Of a stretch of DNA of 64,000 bases, positions 1 to 9,933 are shown piece by piece. A program made the position numbers and the translations under genes. Where the stretch lies: NCBI RefSeq assembly GCF_029227915.1, contig NC_079876.1, positions 24,118,001 through 24,182,000 on the forward strand, written 5' to 3'. The notes under the pieces are model-generated. The model was not told where the DNA came from and ran no database searches. It was given only the letters and a program-made list of their open reading frames with translations. The stretch comes from Hydractinia symbiolongicarpus (Eukaryota; Cnidaria; Hydrozoa; Anthoathecata; Hydractiniidae). How positions within the stretch are numbered: the stretch's first letter is position 1; each line of letters starts with the position of its first letter.

Positions 1-3000
1 GATGGGTCTGGAAACTCCAGCGTGAGGGATCGAATTAAACTTCCGAAACTTGAGCTGAAAAAGTTTAACGGTGATCCTTTGCAATGGAAGTCCTTTGACG
101 AATCTTTTGAGTGTGCGATACATAAGAATGAATCTCTTTCTTCTGTCGAAAAATTGACGTATTTGACAAATCTTTTGTCGGGCTCGGCAGAACAAACAAT
201 CAGCGGTTTATCGTTATGTAACGAAAACTATGAAATTGCGCGAGATCTTTTAAAAGAACGATTTGGTGATCCACAAATCACTGTGTCAGCTCATATGAAC
301 AAACTTTTGACTCTTGAAAATGTAAAAAGTTCGAGAGATATTAAATCTATGCGAAAACTTTACGACCTAATCGAATCTCAAGTGAGAAGTTTGAAAGCCC
401 TGGGTTTTAAAGCAGAAAACTATGGACCTATGCTTATTCCTGTTGTTTTGTCAAAATTACCGAATGATATCAAATTAATGATAAGTAGAAAATTTGATGA
501 AGATATTTGGGACGCTGAAGCTGTGTTAAAAATTTTAAGAAAAGAAATTATGGCACATGAAAAACTTTCGAATATAAAATTAGAAGAAGATGAGCAGCGG
601 GAGTTCCCCAGCAGTGGAAGTTCTTTGAATGCACAAGCTGCGCGAACTGGTACCCGAAAGTTATTCTGTTCCTTTTGTTCTGGTGAGCATAAATCACATG
701 AATGCAGAACTGTAACAAAATTAGAAACCAGGAAAGAAATTGTTTTGAAAAATGGACGCTGTTTTTTATGTTTAAGAAAAGGACACATGAGTCGTGAATG
801 CAAAGCAAGTTTTCGTTGTTTTCACTGCAAAGGAAAACATCACGTAGCCTTATGCGAAAGGAAACATAATCCAAATCCTCCTCCTAGTCGTAGTCCTAAG
901 AAAAATGAAACCGAAAATAAAGATGCAGAAAGTGAAGATTCTTCCTCGAACGTTACACCTGCTAATATAAACATAGCTTCTGATCGAAATAATGTTTTGC
1001 TGCAAACTGCTATGGCTACAGTTACATCATGCGAGGGAAATTTTTCTGCGAAATTACGCATTTTATTTGACAGCGGTTCACAATTGTCGTACATCACACC
1101 GCAAGCGAGAAAAAAGTTGAATTTAAAAACTGTTTCAAAAAAAGAACTGAGTATTAAAGTCTTTGGAGGTGAACACTCTACGAAAAAACTTGATCTTGTC
1201 AAATTTGAAATTAAAAGCACAATATCGAATGAGAGCATTAATGTTTCTACCTTTGTGAATGATATTTGCAAACCTGTTTCCGGACAAACTATCAATTTTG
1301 CTGTTGAAAATTATGAACATTTGCAAGGCTTACAATTAGCTGATCAGAATTTTAGCGACGATCTACACGTCGACATATTAATTGGAGCCGATTATTACTG
1401 GAATTTTTTCACGAAAACTGTTTTACGAAGTTCTAGCGGAGGTCCTGTTGCCATGGGATCAAAACTTGGATTTATCTTAAGTGGTCCAGTTTCTACTGTC
1501 TCTACCACTCCTGTTACAGCAAATATGGCTTGTACTCATTCGTTATTAATTATGAAAGAAACTCAATCAGATTATGAGATTCTGAATGAAAACGTGAATA
1601 AATTTTTCAACTTGGAAAGTTTAGGGATTTCCTCCGAAGAACCTAGTATTTACGACAAATTCACGGATGAAATAAAATTTAAAGATCATCATTACGAAGT
1701 GAGGCTACCAGTGAAAGGTGATAAAATGTTCATTGAGGATAACTATTCACTAGCTAAAGACCGCCTCCGATCACAGTTTAATAAATTAAAAAACAATACC
1801 GAATTATTGAAAACATACGACGATATATTTAAAGAACAATTGGACAGCGGTATCATTGAAAAGACGACAGAAAGCCCTGGTGTTGGGGAAACCCATTATC
1901 TCCCCCACAGAGCTGTTATTAAACCTAACAGAAATACAACGAAAGTACGTATAGTCTTCGATGCTAGCGCAAAGCATAAAGATAGTCGATCGCTAAATGA
2001 ATGTTTATATACCGGTCCATCACTGAACACTTCATTGTTTGGAGTGTTGTTACGATTTAGAGCGTATAATATCGCAATAACTGGTGACATTGAAAAAGCC
2101 TTCCATCAAATATCGGTATCACCTGAAGATCGTAATTTACTCCGATTTATCTGGTACGACGATGTGAATAATTTTGATGATCAAAAGTTTGAAAATAACG
2201 CGCTAGCTGATTATAGATTCTGCCGAGTAGTCTTTGGAGCCACTTATTCTCCATTTCTTCTGTCTGCAACTTTGATTTTTCATTTACACAGTTATGTTGA
2301 ATGTGATCCGCAATTTGTGCAGAAGTTACTTGAATCTCTGCATGTTGATGATTTGACTGCGGGTGGCGTTAATGATTCTGATGCTTTGTGTTTTTACACG
2401 AAGTGTCAGGAGAGGCTCAGTGAAGGAGGGTTTAATTTGAGAAAGTTTAACTCTAACTCCAAAATGCTTGAGAACATCGTCAATAGTACTCAGGATGAAA
2501 CTGAAATCAAATTTCAACCCACTATTAAAGTTTTGGGACTTGAATGGAACAAACTCTCTGACGAAATTAATTTCAATTTTTCTGACATGCTGAAGAACAT
2601 AAAATTGCCTACTACGAAGCGAAATATCATGCATTTTTTAGCTAGTATCTATGATCCACTAGGGATAATTAACCCTATTGTTGTGACAATTAAAGTATTG
2701 TTCCAAGATTTGTGTGTTGCAAAATTTGACTGGGATCAACCTTTAGAAGGTGAATTTTTACAAAGATGGAATGAAATTTGTACTAGCCTTGACACTGAAA
2801 CTTTAAATATTGACAGACTTTATGCTTATAAAGATGAAAATGATCAATTTGAAAACATTGAATTACATGGATTTTCTGATGGCTCTAAAATTGCTTATGG
2901 ATGTTGTGTATACATTCGATTTACTTACAAGTCTGGTAAAGTTAAAACTGCACTTTTGAGTTCAAAATCAAGAATTAAACCATTAACAAATACCACTATA

Positions 3001-4809
3001 CCACGAATTGAACTTTTAGGCACTTTGGTGCTAGCTAGATTAATGGACGTTTTAAAAAAGGAATTATTGAATGTGTATAATATTGACAATATTTTCTATT
3101 GGACTGATTCAACTATTGCATATTCATGGATTAAAAACGATAACAAAGATTATAAAACCTTTGTTCAAAACCGCTTAGAGGAAATTAGAAAACTGACTGC
3201 ATCTGGCAAATGGTGTTTAGTACCATCGAAAGACAACCCTGCAGATATAGTATCTAGGGGTTGCTCCCCCTCTGAATTGAATTCTTTGTGGTTCAGTGGA
3301 CCCACGTTTCTAACTTTACTTGAAACCCACTGGCCACACCTTAAACCTGGTGATAAGTTTATTAGTGATGACATGACAAAAGAAGAAGTTAGAAAAGAAG
3401 AAAAAGTTCAAACATTAAATAATGAACTAAAAAATATTACTGTGTCTGAAAATCTATCTATTATTTCTACTGATACTGTGTCTGAGAATGTTTGTGATAA
3501 TGTTATGTCTTCTACTACTCCTGTGTCTGATGAAGTGTATGATACTGTATGTGATGTTTCTACTGCCAATGAAAATGTCTCGGATAGTATAAACACGAAT
3601 TTCCCAATTATACCGGGTATTCGTAACATAATTGATATAAAAAAATACAGTAGTTTTGATAAATTAGTACACGTCACAGCTTATGTGATGAGATTTATAA
3701 GTAATGTAAAAAAGAAGAAAGAAGATGGAAAAAATTTTAATTATAAGAGGCTATCAGCCGAAGAAATTGGTCATGCAAGATTGGTAATCATCAAAGATGC
3801 TCAAGAAGATGTGAAAAGACACAAGAAATTTAAACATTGGGAAAAGAACCTGGATTTATTTGAAGACACAGATTTTTTGCTGAGGTGCAGGGGTCGGTTA
3901 GGAAATGCTCCTGTACCATATAACTCCAGGTATCCTATTCTGTTAGTACCAGACTCTTATCTAACAAAATTAATCATTCGACATGTGCATGAATCTGTGA
4001 AGCATTATGGCACAAAAATAACACTCACAGAACTTAGAAGAGAATTTTGGATTCCATCTGGTAGAAATGTTGTTAGAAATTTTATTCGTACATGTCAAAA
4101 GTGCCGAAGGTACGAGAACAAACCATATCCGTACCCAGATCCTCCATCATTACCGAAGAGTAGATTACAAGATAACATGTCATTTGAAGTAGTTGGCATC
4201 GACTATGCTGGTCCTTTATTTGTAAAAAATGTTTTTAACGAAGAACCAGATATGTATAAAGCTTGGATAGTTCTTATAACGTGTGCGAGTACTAGAGCTA
4301 TTCATTTAGACTTAGCTTCGAATTCTTCTGGACCTGAATGTATAGAAGTTCTGAAACGATTTATTGCTCGAAAAAGAGCACCGAACTTCATTTTATCTGA
4401 CAATGGTAAATGTTTTATTAGCGAAGACGTACAAAACTTTGCTGCTAGTAAAAATATTAATTGGAAATTTAATATTGAGTCTGCCCCTTGGCAAGGCGGA
4501 TTCTTCGAACGTTTGGTCAAATCAGTCAAAAGACCACCGAAGAAAGTTCTGGGCAATAGTCGCCTGAAGTATAACGAACTTTTAACGATACTAACTGAAA
4601 TTGAATTTATACTAAATAACAGACCATTAACGTACATATATGAAGAACTTAATGAAGAACCATTAACACCTAATCATCTTATGTGTGGAAGAAAATTAAA
4701 CACGAAAGCAGATGAGAACAACTTAATACCTGAAGATCTCTCGGCTGATATGAGTGTCAAACGGAAAGAAAACGTAAACCGATTACTGACACACTTTTGG
4801 AATAGATGA
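1..4809 (+). CDS. BEL/Pao Gag-Pol polyprotein, ended by an in-frame TGA
   Basis: The frame is open from base 1 and ends at TGA 4807-4809. Numbering residues from the GTG at 22, a Gag-like DUF1759 region covers about 1-190. Two CCHC-type knuckles lie at about 247-278. An aspartic protease motif LFDSG has its Asp at 350. The reverse transcriptase follows, with HVDDL in place of the usual YVDD at 774-778. RNase H and an H2C2 zinc-binding region come next, then the integrase core. The integrase triad is Asp 1394, Asp 1460 and Glu 1496, giving the classic D-35-E spacing. The stop interrupts a conserved tryptophan-rich stretch, and the same frame resumes directly after it with the DUF5641-like tail. 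The change fits TGG to TGA. Apart from this one nonsense codon the frame is intact, so the copy looks young. Confidence 0.92.
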   Translation, partial: DGSGNSSVRDRIKLPKLELKKFNGDPLQWKSFDESFECAIHKNESLSSVEKLTYLTNLLSGSAEQTISGLSLCNENYEIARDLLKERFGDPQITVSAHMNKLLTLENVKSSRDIKSMRKLYDLIESQVRSLKALGFKAENYGPMLIPVVLSKLPNDIKLMISRKFDEDIWDAEAVLKILRKEIMAHEKLSNIKLEEDEQREFPSSGSSLNAQAARTGTRKLFCSFCSGEHKSHECRTVTKLETRKEIVLKNGRCFLCLRKGHMSRECKASFRCFHCKGKHHVALCERKHNPNPPPSRSPKKNETENKDAESEDSSSNVTPANINIASDRNNVLLQTAMATVTSCEGNFSAKLRILFDSGSQLSYITPQARKKLNLKTVSKKELSIKVFGGEHSTKKLDLVKFEIKSTISNESINVSTFVNDICKPVSGQTINFAVENYEHLQGLQLADQNFSDDLHVDILIGADYYWNFFTKTVLRSSSGGPVAMGSKLGFILSGPVSTVSTTPVTANMACTHSLLIMKETQSDYEILNENVNKFFNLESLGISSEEPSIYDKFTDEIKFKDHHYEVRLPVKGDKMFIEDNYSLAKDRLRSQFNKLKNNTELLKTYDDIFKEQLDSGIIEKTTESPGVGETHYLPHRAVIKPNRNTTKVRIVFDASAKHKDSRSLNECLYTGPSLNTSLFGVLLRFRAYNIAITGDIEKAFHQISVSPEDRNLLRFIWYDDVNNFDDQKFENNALADYRFCRVVFGATYSPFLLSATLIFHLHSYVECDPQFVQKLLESLHVDDLTAGGVNDSDALCFYTKCQERLSEGGFNLRKFNSNSKMLENIVNSTQDETEIKFQPTIKVLGLEWNKLSDEINFNFSDMLKNIKLPTTKRNIMHFLASIYDPLGIINPIVVTIKVLFQDLCVAKFDWDQPLEGEFLQRWNEICTSLDTETLNIDRLYAYKDENDQFENIELHGFSDGSKIAYGCCVYIRFTYKSGKVKTALLSSKSRIKPLTNTTIPRIELLGTLVLARLMDVLKKELLNVYNIDNIFYWTDSTIAYSWIKNDNKDYKTFVQNRLEEIRKLTASGKWCLVPSKDNPADIVSRGCSPSELNSLWFSGPTFLTLLETHWPHLKPGDKFISDDMTKEEVRKEEKVQTLNNELKNITVSENLSIISTDTVSENVCDNVMSSTTPVSDEVYDTVCDVSTANENVSDSINTNFPIIPGIRNIIDIKKYSSFDKLVHVTAYVMRFISNVKKKKEDGKNFNYKRLSAEEIGHARLVIIKDAQEDVKRHKKFKHWEKNLDLFEDTDFLLRCRGRLGNAPVPYNSRYPILLVPDSYLTKLIIRHVHESVKHYGTKITLTELRREFWIPSGRNVVRNFIRTCQKCRRYENKPYPYPDPPSLPKSRLQDNMSFEVVGIDYAGPLFVKNVFNEEPDMYKAWIVLITCASTRAIHLDLASNSSGPECIEVLKRFIARKRAPNFILSDNGKCFISEDVQNFAASKNINWKFNIESAPWQGGFFERLVKSVKRPPKKVLGNSRLKYNELLTILTEIEFILNNRPLTYIYEELNEEPLTPNHLMCGRKLNTKADENNLIPEDLSADMSVKRKENVNRLLTHFWNR

Positions 4810-5211
4810 CGTGACGAATACGTCACAGAATTACGAGAATTCCACAAATTGAAGAATAGTCGTTTCAATAAATGTTTAATTCCAAACGTTGACGACGTAG
4901 TTGTTGTTGCTGATGATAGAATGCCACGATCACAATGGCGAATTGGTCGAATAAAAAAAACGTTCAAGGGAAAAGATGGAAAAATACGTGCAGCGATAGT
5001 ACAATGCAAAACTGATCAAGACAGACGATCAAATTTACGGCGACCGATCAATAAATTGATACCGTTTGAACAGTGTATTATTCCAAACGATGAATCAACA
5101 GAACCAGCAATACAATTTATTGATGAACAATCAGTTACACAAAACGATCAGTTAGCTGAATCAAAGATAACATTTGTTGATGAAAAGGACCTTGAGATTG
5201 TAAACATTTGA
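4810..5211 (+). pseudogene. C-terminal DUF5641-like tail of the BEL/Pao polyprotein, beyond the stop
   Basis: The frame of the upstream polyprotein continues without a shift after TGA 4807-4809 and runs to TGA 5209-5211. Its first part (about 4810-5075) has the pattern of the DUF5641 segment that closes BEL/Pao polyproteins, including the motif PRSQWRIGRI. An acidic, low-complexity tail follows. The first ATG is at 4849, but the segment most likely belonged to the polyprotein. Independent translation is not supported by anything visible. Confidence 0.75.
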
Positions 5212-5245
5212 GATGACAAGTTTTGACCTCCGTCAACTGGGGGAA

Positions 5246-5460
5246 TGTTGAATTGACCATGTGACTTGAACACGTGACCTTTACACGTGCGCTCACTTTT
5301 GTACATATTTTTCTGTTTATATTTTTGAAGAGTTTAGTTAGATTTTACTTCTTGTTGAACGAGGTTGTTCTCTTCGGTTGATACCCCCGAAACCTCGTAT
5401 TCTTATTATACAGTCCTCTGATTATAATTGTGGATAGATCATATACATTAAATATATACA
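5246..5460 (+). repeat. Probable 3' LTR of the BEL/Pao element
   Basis: The segment begins TGTTG right after a G-rich purine tract and ends in CA within AT-rich sequence. It contains a short stem around 5365-5395 (GAACGAGG... and ...CCTCGT). Both borders are inferred from the polypurine tract and the TG..CA rule, because no second LTR lies in the window. Confidence 0.55.
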
Positions 5461-6859
5461 AAGCAATCATGTTGTGTTTCTTTATAAATTGTATAAAATA
5501 GCACCCAATCTTGTGATAAAGCCAAGATTAGCTAGCTAGGTAGACATAAACATCTTTGATTTCAAAAATTTTATCTTGAAAAAGCCCACCAAAGTCTTAA
5601 CTAAATATAAAAAAGAAGTATTAAGTGACTTAGCTACAAAACACGATGCAAAATGCAAAACTGTGTATAAAGTAGTTTACTGTTTTTCCCTTACCTCGTG
5701 CTCTGCCAAACTTTAGCTAGCTTCAAAATTGCTAAGACACTGTTGTCTCACTTATTCCAACATTTTCAAAAAATCCGGGTTTCGGATTAGGATTCCCGGG
5801 TCGAGCAATCAAGTCAAAAGTAAACACCGGGTTGCCGTAATTTTGCTGGGAAAAACCATACCTACCAAAACATTAAACGCCATCACTGTGACTTGCTTAG
5901 AAGTTTAGATAATTATTTAATTAGACAGAAAAGGGATCACACTACATCAAATCGCCGTGCACCACTTTGGCAACTTTTTCTCCTCTTTTTTAGCGCCTAA
6001 AGAAGACTTTAACTTAAAATTTAAGTAGTTTAGAGTTTGCGAGACGAATAGTGCATGGTACCGGCCAATAGAACCATGTTTCCAGGCCCCCCATACCAAT
6101 TTTCAAGTCCGTAGCTAGTAGCGCGGCGTTGGCACAAGGTTGAAAAGATGGTATATTTTCGCCAAAAATAATGTTTTTTTTTTAGTTTTGTGTGTTTTGT
6201 TCGACGAAATAACTCGAAATTTATAACACACATGTATAACATATTTATATATTTAAAAAGGGGAAAAGTAGATTGTTTTAATACTTTTTAATTCAGTAAA
6301 ATTAAAACAACACAAAAAAAGTTTCAATAACTTAAAAAATGATAAAAATACAAAATTTTCAAAAAAATTGTGGAAGCCATCTTAATTTTGTCCGCGGTTT
6401 GACCGTAGCGAAACAGCCGTGTGTTGTAATTCGCAAATTTCCAAAACATATGGATATAATTTTGCTACAAAACAAGGCCTAAGAGGCTGAAAATACAATG
6501 CTGATATATAAAAATAAGCAAAAAACATCTCGAGGTAAACTGTAAATCTCTTAAAAGAGCCTTTCCATTTTTACACTTTCTGTGTAGGGACCCCCTATAA
6601 GAGGGTGCCAATAAGCCGCATATGTCGTAAAAAAATGGGCGTTTTCCAGCGATTTCGGCGTTTGGAAAAAAATTCAAGTATTCACCCAAAAAAATGCGCA
6701 TAGACGCGAATCCGACCGCAAGAATAGCTTTGTGGTGACACACTATCAAAATCTGACAATGTTTTTTTTAACAAAATCTATTAAATCATCCAAAAAAAGG
6801 TACTAAAATTTTGTTGAGCTGGTAAAAAAACAGAACTAGATGATATCCCTTCCACTTTA

Positions 6860-7081
6860 TCAAAATGAAAGCAGTGCAGAGTATAAATTGTCTTTTTCAG
6901 CATCAGTTATTTTCGTGCCTCTTGTGAAAGATTTCTTACTAAAATTTAGATACGAAAACTTACAACGATCTAACTCTTGACACTCTTTAAACTTTTGGTA
7001 TTTACTTGCAAATTCTTTGTTTATTGTTATATTTTCATCGTCTTTCTCATCATCTTGAAACAGCTTCTCAAGGGCAGCCAT
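6860..7081 (-). other. Unrecognised 73-aa ORF, possible gene fragment
   Basis: The ORF starts with ATG at 7081. It has an acidic stretch followed by ITINKEFASKYQKFKE and a Lys-rich end. This composition looks more protein-like than other small ORFs here. There is a faint resemblance to the N-terminal region of KRI1-type ribosome biogenesis proteins, but it is too short to rely on. No neighbouring exon was found. It could be an exon, a retrocopy fragment or chance. Confidence 0.2.
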
Positions 7082-7960
7082 CTTTGCTGATGGTTTTGCC
7101 GCACATGTACAGGATTGTTTTGATTTCGTATTACTGGGTACGAAACTGTGTATGCTATCCGCAGATTCCGAAAGTACAGTTTAGGGGTCATATAAAAAGT
7201 GCTAGACATAACAAACAATTTTTTTATTTTTAGATTTGATTTAAATCTGTTTATACATTACATGTTTACTTCGATAGATAAAACTGACAGGTAGTTTCTT
7301 CGAAAGATAGCTTGAAGCTATGACTACGCTTGAAGTTATATATAAATCAAGCCCCCGTTTTCAAGCATAATTCGCATTGTTTATTTCCTAGAAATTTAAG
7401 AGACATCCCATGGCTTCATGAACACACGTTAAAAGCAATGCGTGCCTACCAAAAGAGATCACAGAGAAGTTAACCACGAGCGATGTTTAGGGGAAATTTT
7501 TTTCACTATACCATCCCGTCATAAGACACGAGAAAAGAGCGACTTGTGTCTCAAGACTTGAAAATGCAAACCTAACTGTTTCTCTGAACGAATTGGAACA
7601 TTGGAAATGCTGTAAGAATTTTTGTGAATAACAAAGGTAAAATTCCTGTTTTGTAAGCGTTGTTTATAGACTTTATTATCTCAAAAATAACATAGCTAGC
7701 TAGCTATACATTTAAAAATCGAAGCTTCATGACATAGAGACTCAATTTTAATTTGAACGTTTTTATAAGGCATTGGTCTACAAAGCTTAATTCTGAAAAC
7801 CCACACTCATAAAATTTTATCTTTGCTATGGAAATATGATTTCCATAAGTGTCACTAACACAATGTTGAACCTCTGTTAGGCCAAGAAAAGATACATGAT
7901 AGTTTCTTGTTCAATGCTGCATGTTCAAAAGTTTTCTATTTTCTAAAATATTATTTTTAC

Positions 7961-8044
7961 TATGATAAACCATCTGGCAACACTTTTCCTGTCTAGGTGT
8001 TGTTCTTTAGCGAAGCACCTAAAAAAGGGATGGCATAGCTTGCA
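7961..8044 (+). repeat. Diverged direct repeat, copy A
   Basis: About 84 bp with roughly 80% identity by eye to 9667-9751. Both copies contain CAACACTTTTCCTGTC and a small inverted pair (AGGTG...GCACCT) about 20 bases apart. Family unknown. Confidence 0.6.
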
Positions 8045-9666
8045 GAACAGTCTGACATTTCAAAATGCACTTGACCTGGTTTTAGCTGTAACTATACATG
8101 GTCATATGAAGTAACTGGAATACTGATTTGATTAAAAAGCTAACCGGCACACTGTTAAACAAGTTTTGGTTGACAAAATCAGCATTTTGTGCCTGAATAA
8201 CATTTAATTACTGAATTTTACTTTTTTCAATATCCTTGGTTTTGTAGGCTTTTTAGACTACACATAATAGATCCACACAAAAAGTACGACTGAAAAATAT
8301 AGCCATCGTTGACTAAATGTTCTGGTAAAAGTAGAACTAACAATTGTTAAGATCAAATGTCTAAATTAACACTAAGTTTGTCAGCAGGAATTTTGCCTTA
8401 GCTTTGATGAAAAAAAACCCAAATTACATGGGTAACGTTTTTCCACTGTGAAAGTTTTTTATGACGGCAGTGTCTAGGATTTCAATCACTTTTTAATGTT
8501 TTGCAAAACATAAACATTGCAAGCAACAATGTCAGAATTGTGAAGCCCATGCACACTTTGCGATGCAAGATTGAACAAAAAGTACTACGTTATGAAGCCT
8601 GTGAAGGATATTTTAACTCGGTAAACAATAAAACAGACTGTATAAAATAAAGTGTAACCTTAGTATTGATTGGGGTTTGAAGTAAAAATTTAGAGTTCTC
8701 TATTGTAGTTTTAGGGTCATAATGTGACCCAAGCCTCATGCTACCATTCCAGAACAATCTGTGTGAAGGTTTATTGCATTAAAGTAGGTCTATGTGACTT
8801 ATTGCTAAAACAATAATGTGAAAAACCTTCTTAATAAATATAAATAAATGATAAATACAAATAAATGATAAATGATAATATATTGTGGAATAAACATATA
8901 TAACATATTTAGGTGTATTTTATTCAAAATTGTTGAATTAAATTATTCATGATTGACACGAATTTGACATGAAAATTTTAGACTTTACACACTGTTTATT
9001 TCATATTTCTCAAATTTGCCTTTTTACTACTTGGTTACAACATATGGTGTTGTTACATCCAGGTGACAGAAGTCTTTTTCACCACCTATTCGTTGCCATG
9101 TGAGGCACAACCTGAAACTTAAGTGATTGTGTCTGTAAAGGTGTGCATAATCATATCTGCCAAACTATTGGAGTCTGCTTTCTTGTTGTAAGTGTAGCCT
9201 GGCAATAGATATTCAGCAAGAAATTTGTTGAGATGAAACTTAAACTTCTCGACTGAAAAGTTTGTCATCTTTTGTATGGATTTCGACATGCAATTAAATA
9301 GTTTTTAGTCAGACATGCATGATGACATTATATCAATTTCCACACTTGTGTATTTCTTTTTTTTGTTTCAAGTTGGAGAACATCAAGTACTGGATGAGTT
9401 AAAAATGCGACATTGGTAAATGCAAGATTTGCATGGTAGAATATTCTTGTAAAAAAAGTAAGTAAAACCGTAGACATGGTTCTTAGTTAAAAGTTTTTCA
9501 TTCTTATCGATTCTTAAGAACGTCCTAAGATTTTAGAATGTGCTCTTAAAAATGTTGCTTATTAAATATCACAGAGGAAATAATTCCAATTTTCCTTGAA
9601 GATACGTGTCTTCGTTAAATCTGTGGGGAACTGTTCAAAGTTGATTTTTTCAAAATGGGTTTTTGT

Positions 9667-9751
9667 TATGATACACCATCTAGCAACACTTTTCCTGTCC
9701 AAGGTGCTATTTGTTAGCGACGCACCTAAAGAAAAGCATAGCACAGCTTGA
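9667..9751 (+). repeat. Diverged direct repeat, copy B
   Basis: Second copy of the 84-bp repeat. It lies about 180 bases upstream of the start codon of the ZNFX1-PARP gene. It could be a short transposon end or part of the promoter/leader. Nothing in the sequence decides between these. Confidence 0.6.
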
Positions 9752-9933
9752 TTTAGATTTAATTAAAAGTAAGAGTGCTTAGTCGAAGAATTGAAGCTGT
9801 GCTTGTAATATATAATTTTGCTAATTTGAACACTTATTTGAGTCGGCGCTTAAACGATACATTGCAGTTAAAAGATTTTGCAATAATTTTGTTTAGTTTA
9901 AATTCTCATCAATATTTTCTGTCATGTTTTAGG

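Larger units (their letters stand above)
1..5460 (+). mobile_element. BEL/Pao LTR retrotransposon, 5' end outside window
   Basis: This is the internal region and probable 3' LTR of a BEL/Pao-class retrotransposon. The order Gag (DUF1759-like), CCHC knuckles, aspartic protease, reverse transcriptase, RNase H, integrase and a C-terminal DUF5641-like segment is the family order. The reading frame is open from base 1, so the 5' LTR and the true start lie left of the window. A purine-rich tract at about 5237-5245 directly precedes a TGTTG sequence at 5246, taken as the 3' LTR start. The LTR end, near 5460 or 5469 (both CA), cannot be fixed without the 5' copy. Target-site duplications cannot be checked. 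Confidence 0.9.
5470..9930. other. Intergenic region without a convincing gene
   Basis: AT-rich sequence with short ORFs only. A diverged duplicated segment of about 84 bp occurs at 7961-8044 and 9667-9751. One ORF (7081-6860, minus) has a protein-like composition and is listed separately. The last 200 bases may hold the promoter or a non-coding first exon of the ZNFX1-PARP gene, because its start codon lies directly behind a splice acceptor. I could not place that exon. Confidence 0.5.

Noticed and set aside
420-5009. Many minus-strand ORFs of 60-151 aa across the BEL/Pao region
   Set aside because: They lie antisense to a continuous polyprotein with clear domains and have no recognisable motifs of their own.
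9775-9933. Upstream extension of the cold-shock exon
   Set aside because: The frame is open but has no ATG, and a splice acceptor lies just before ATG 9934, so this is intron or leader.
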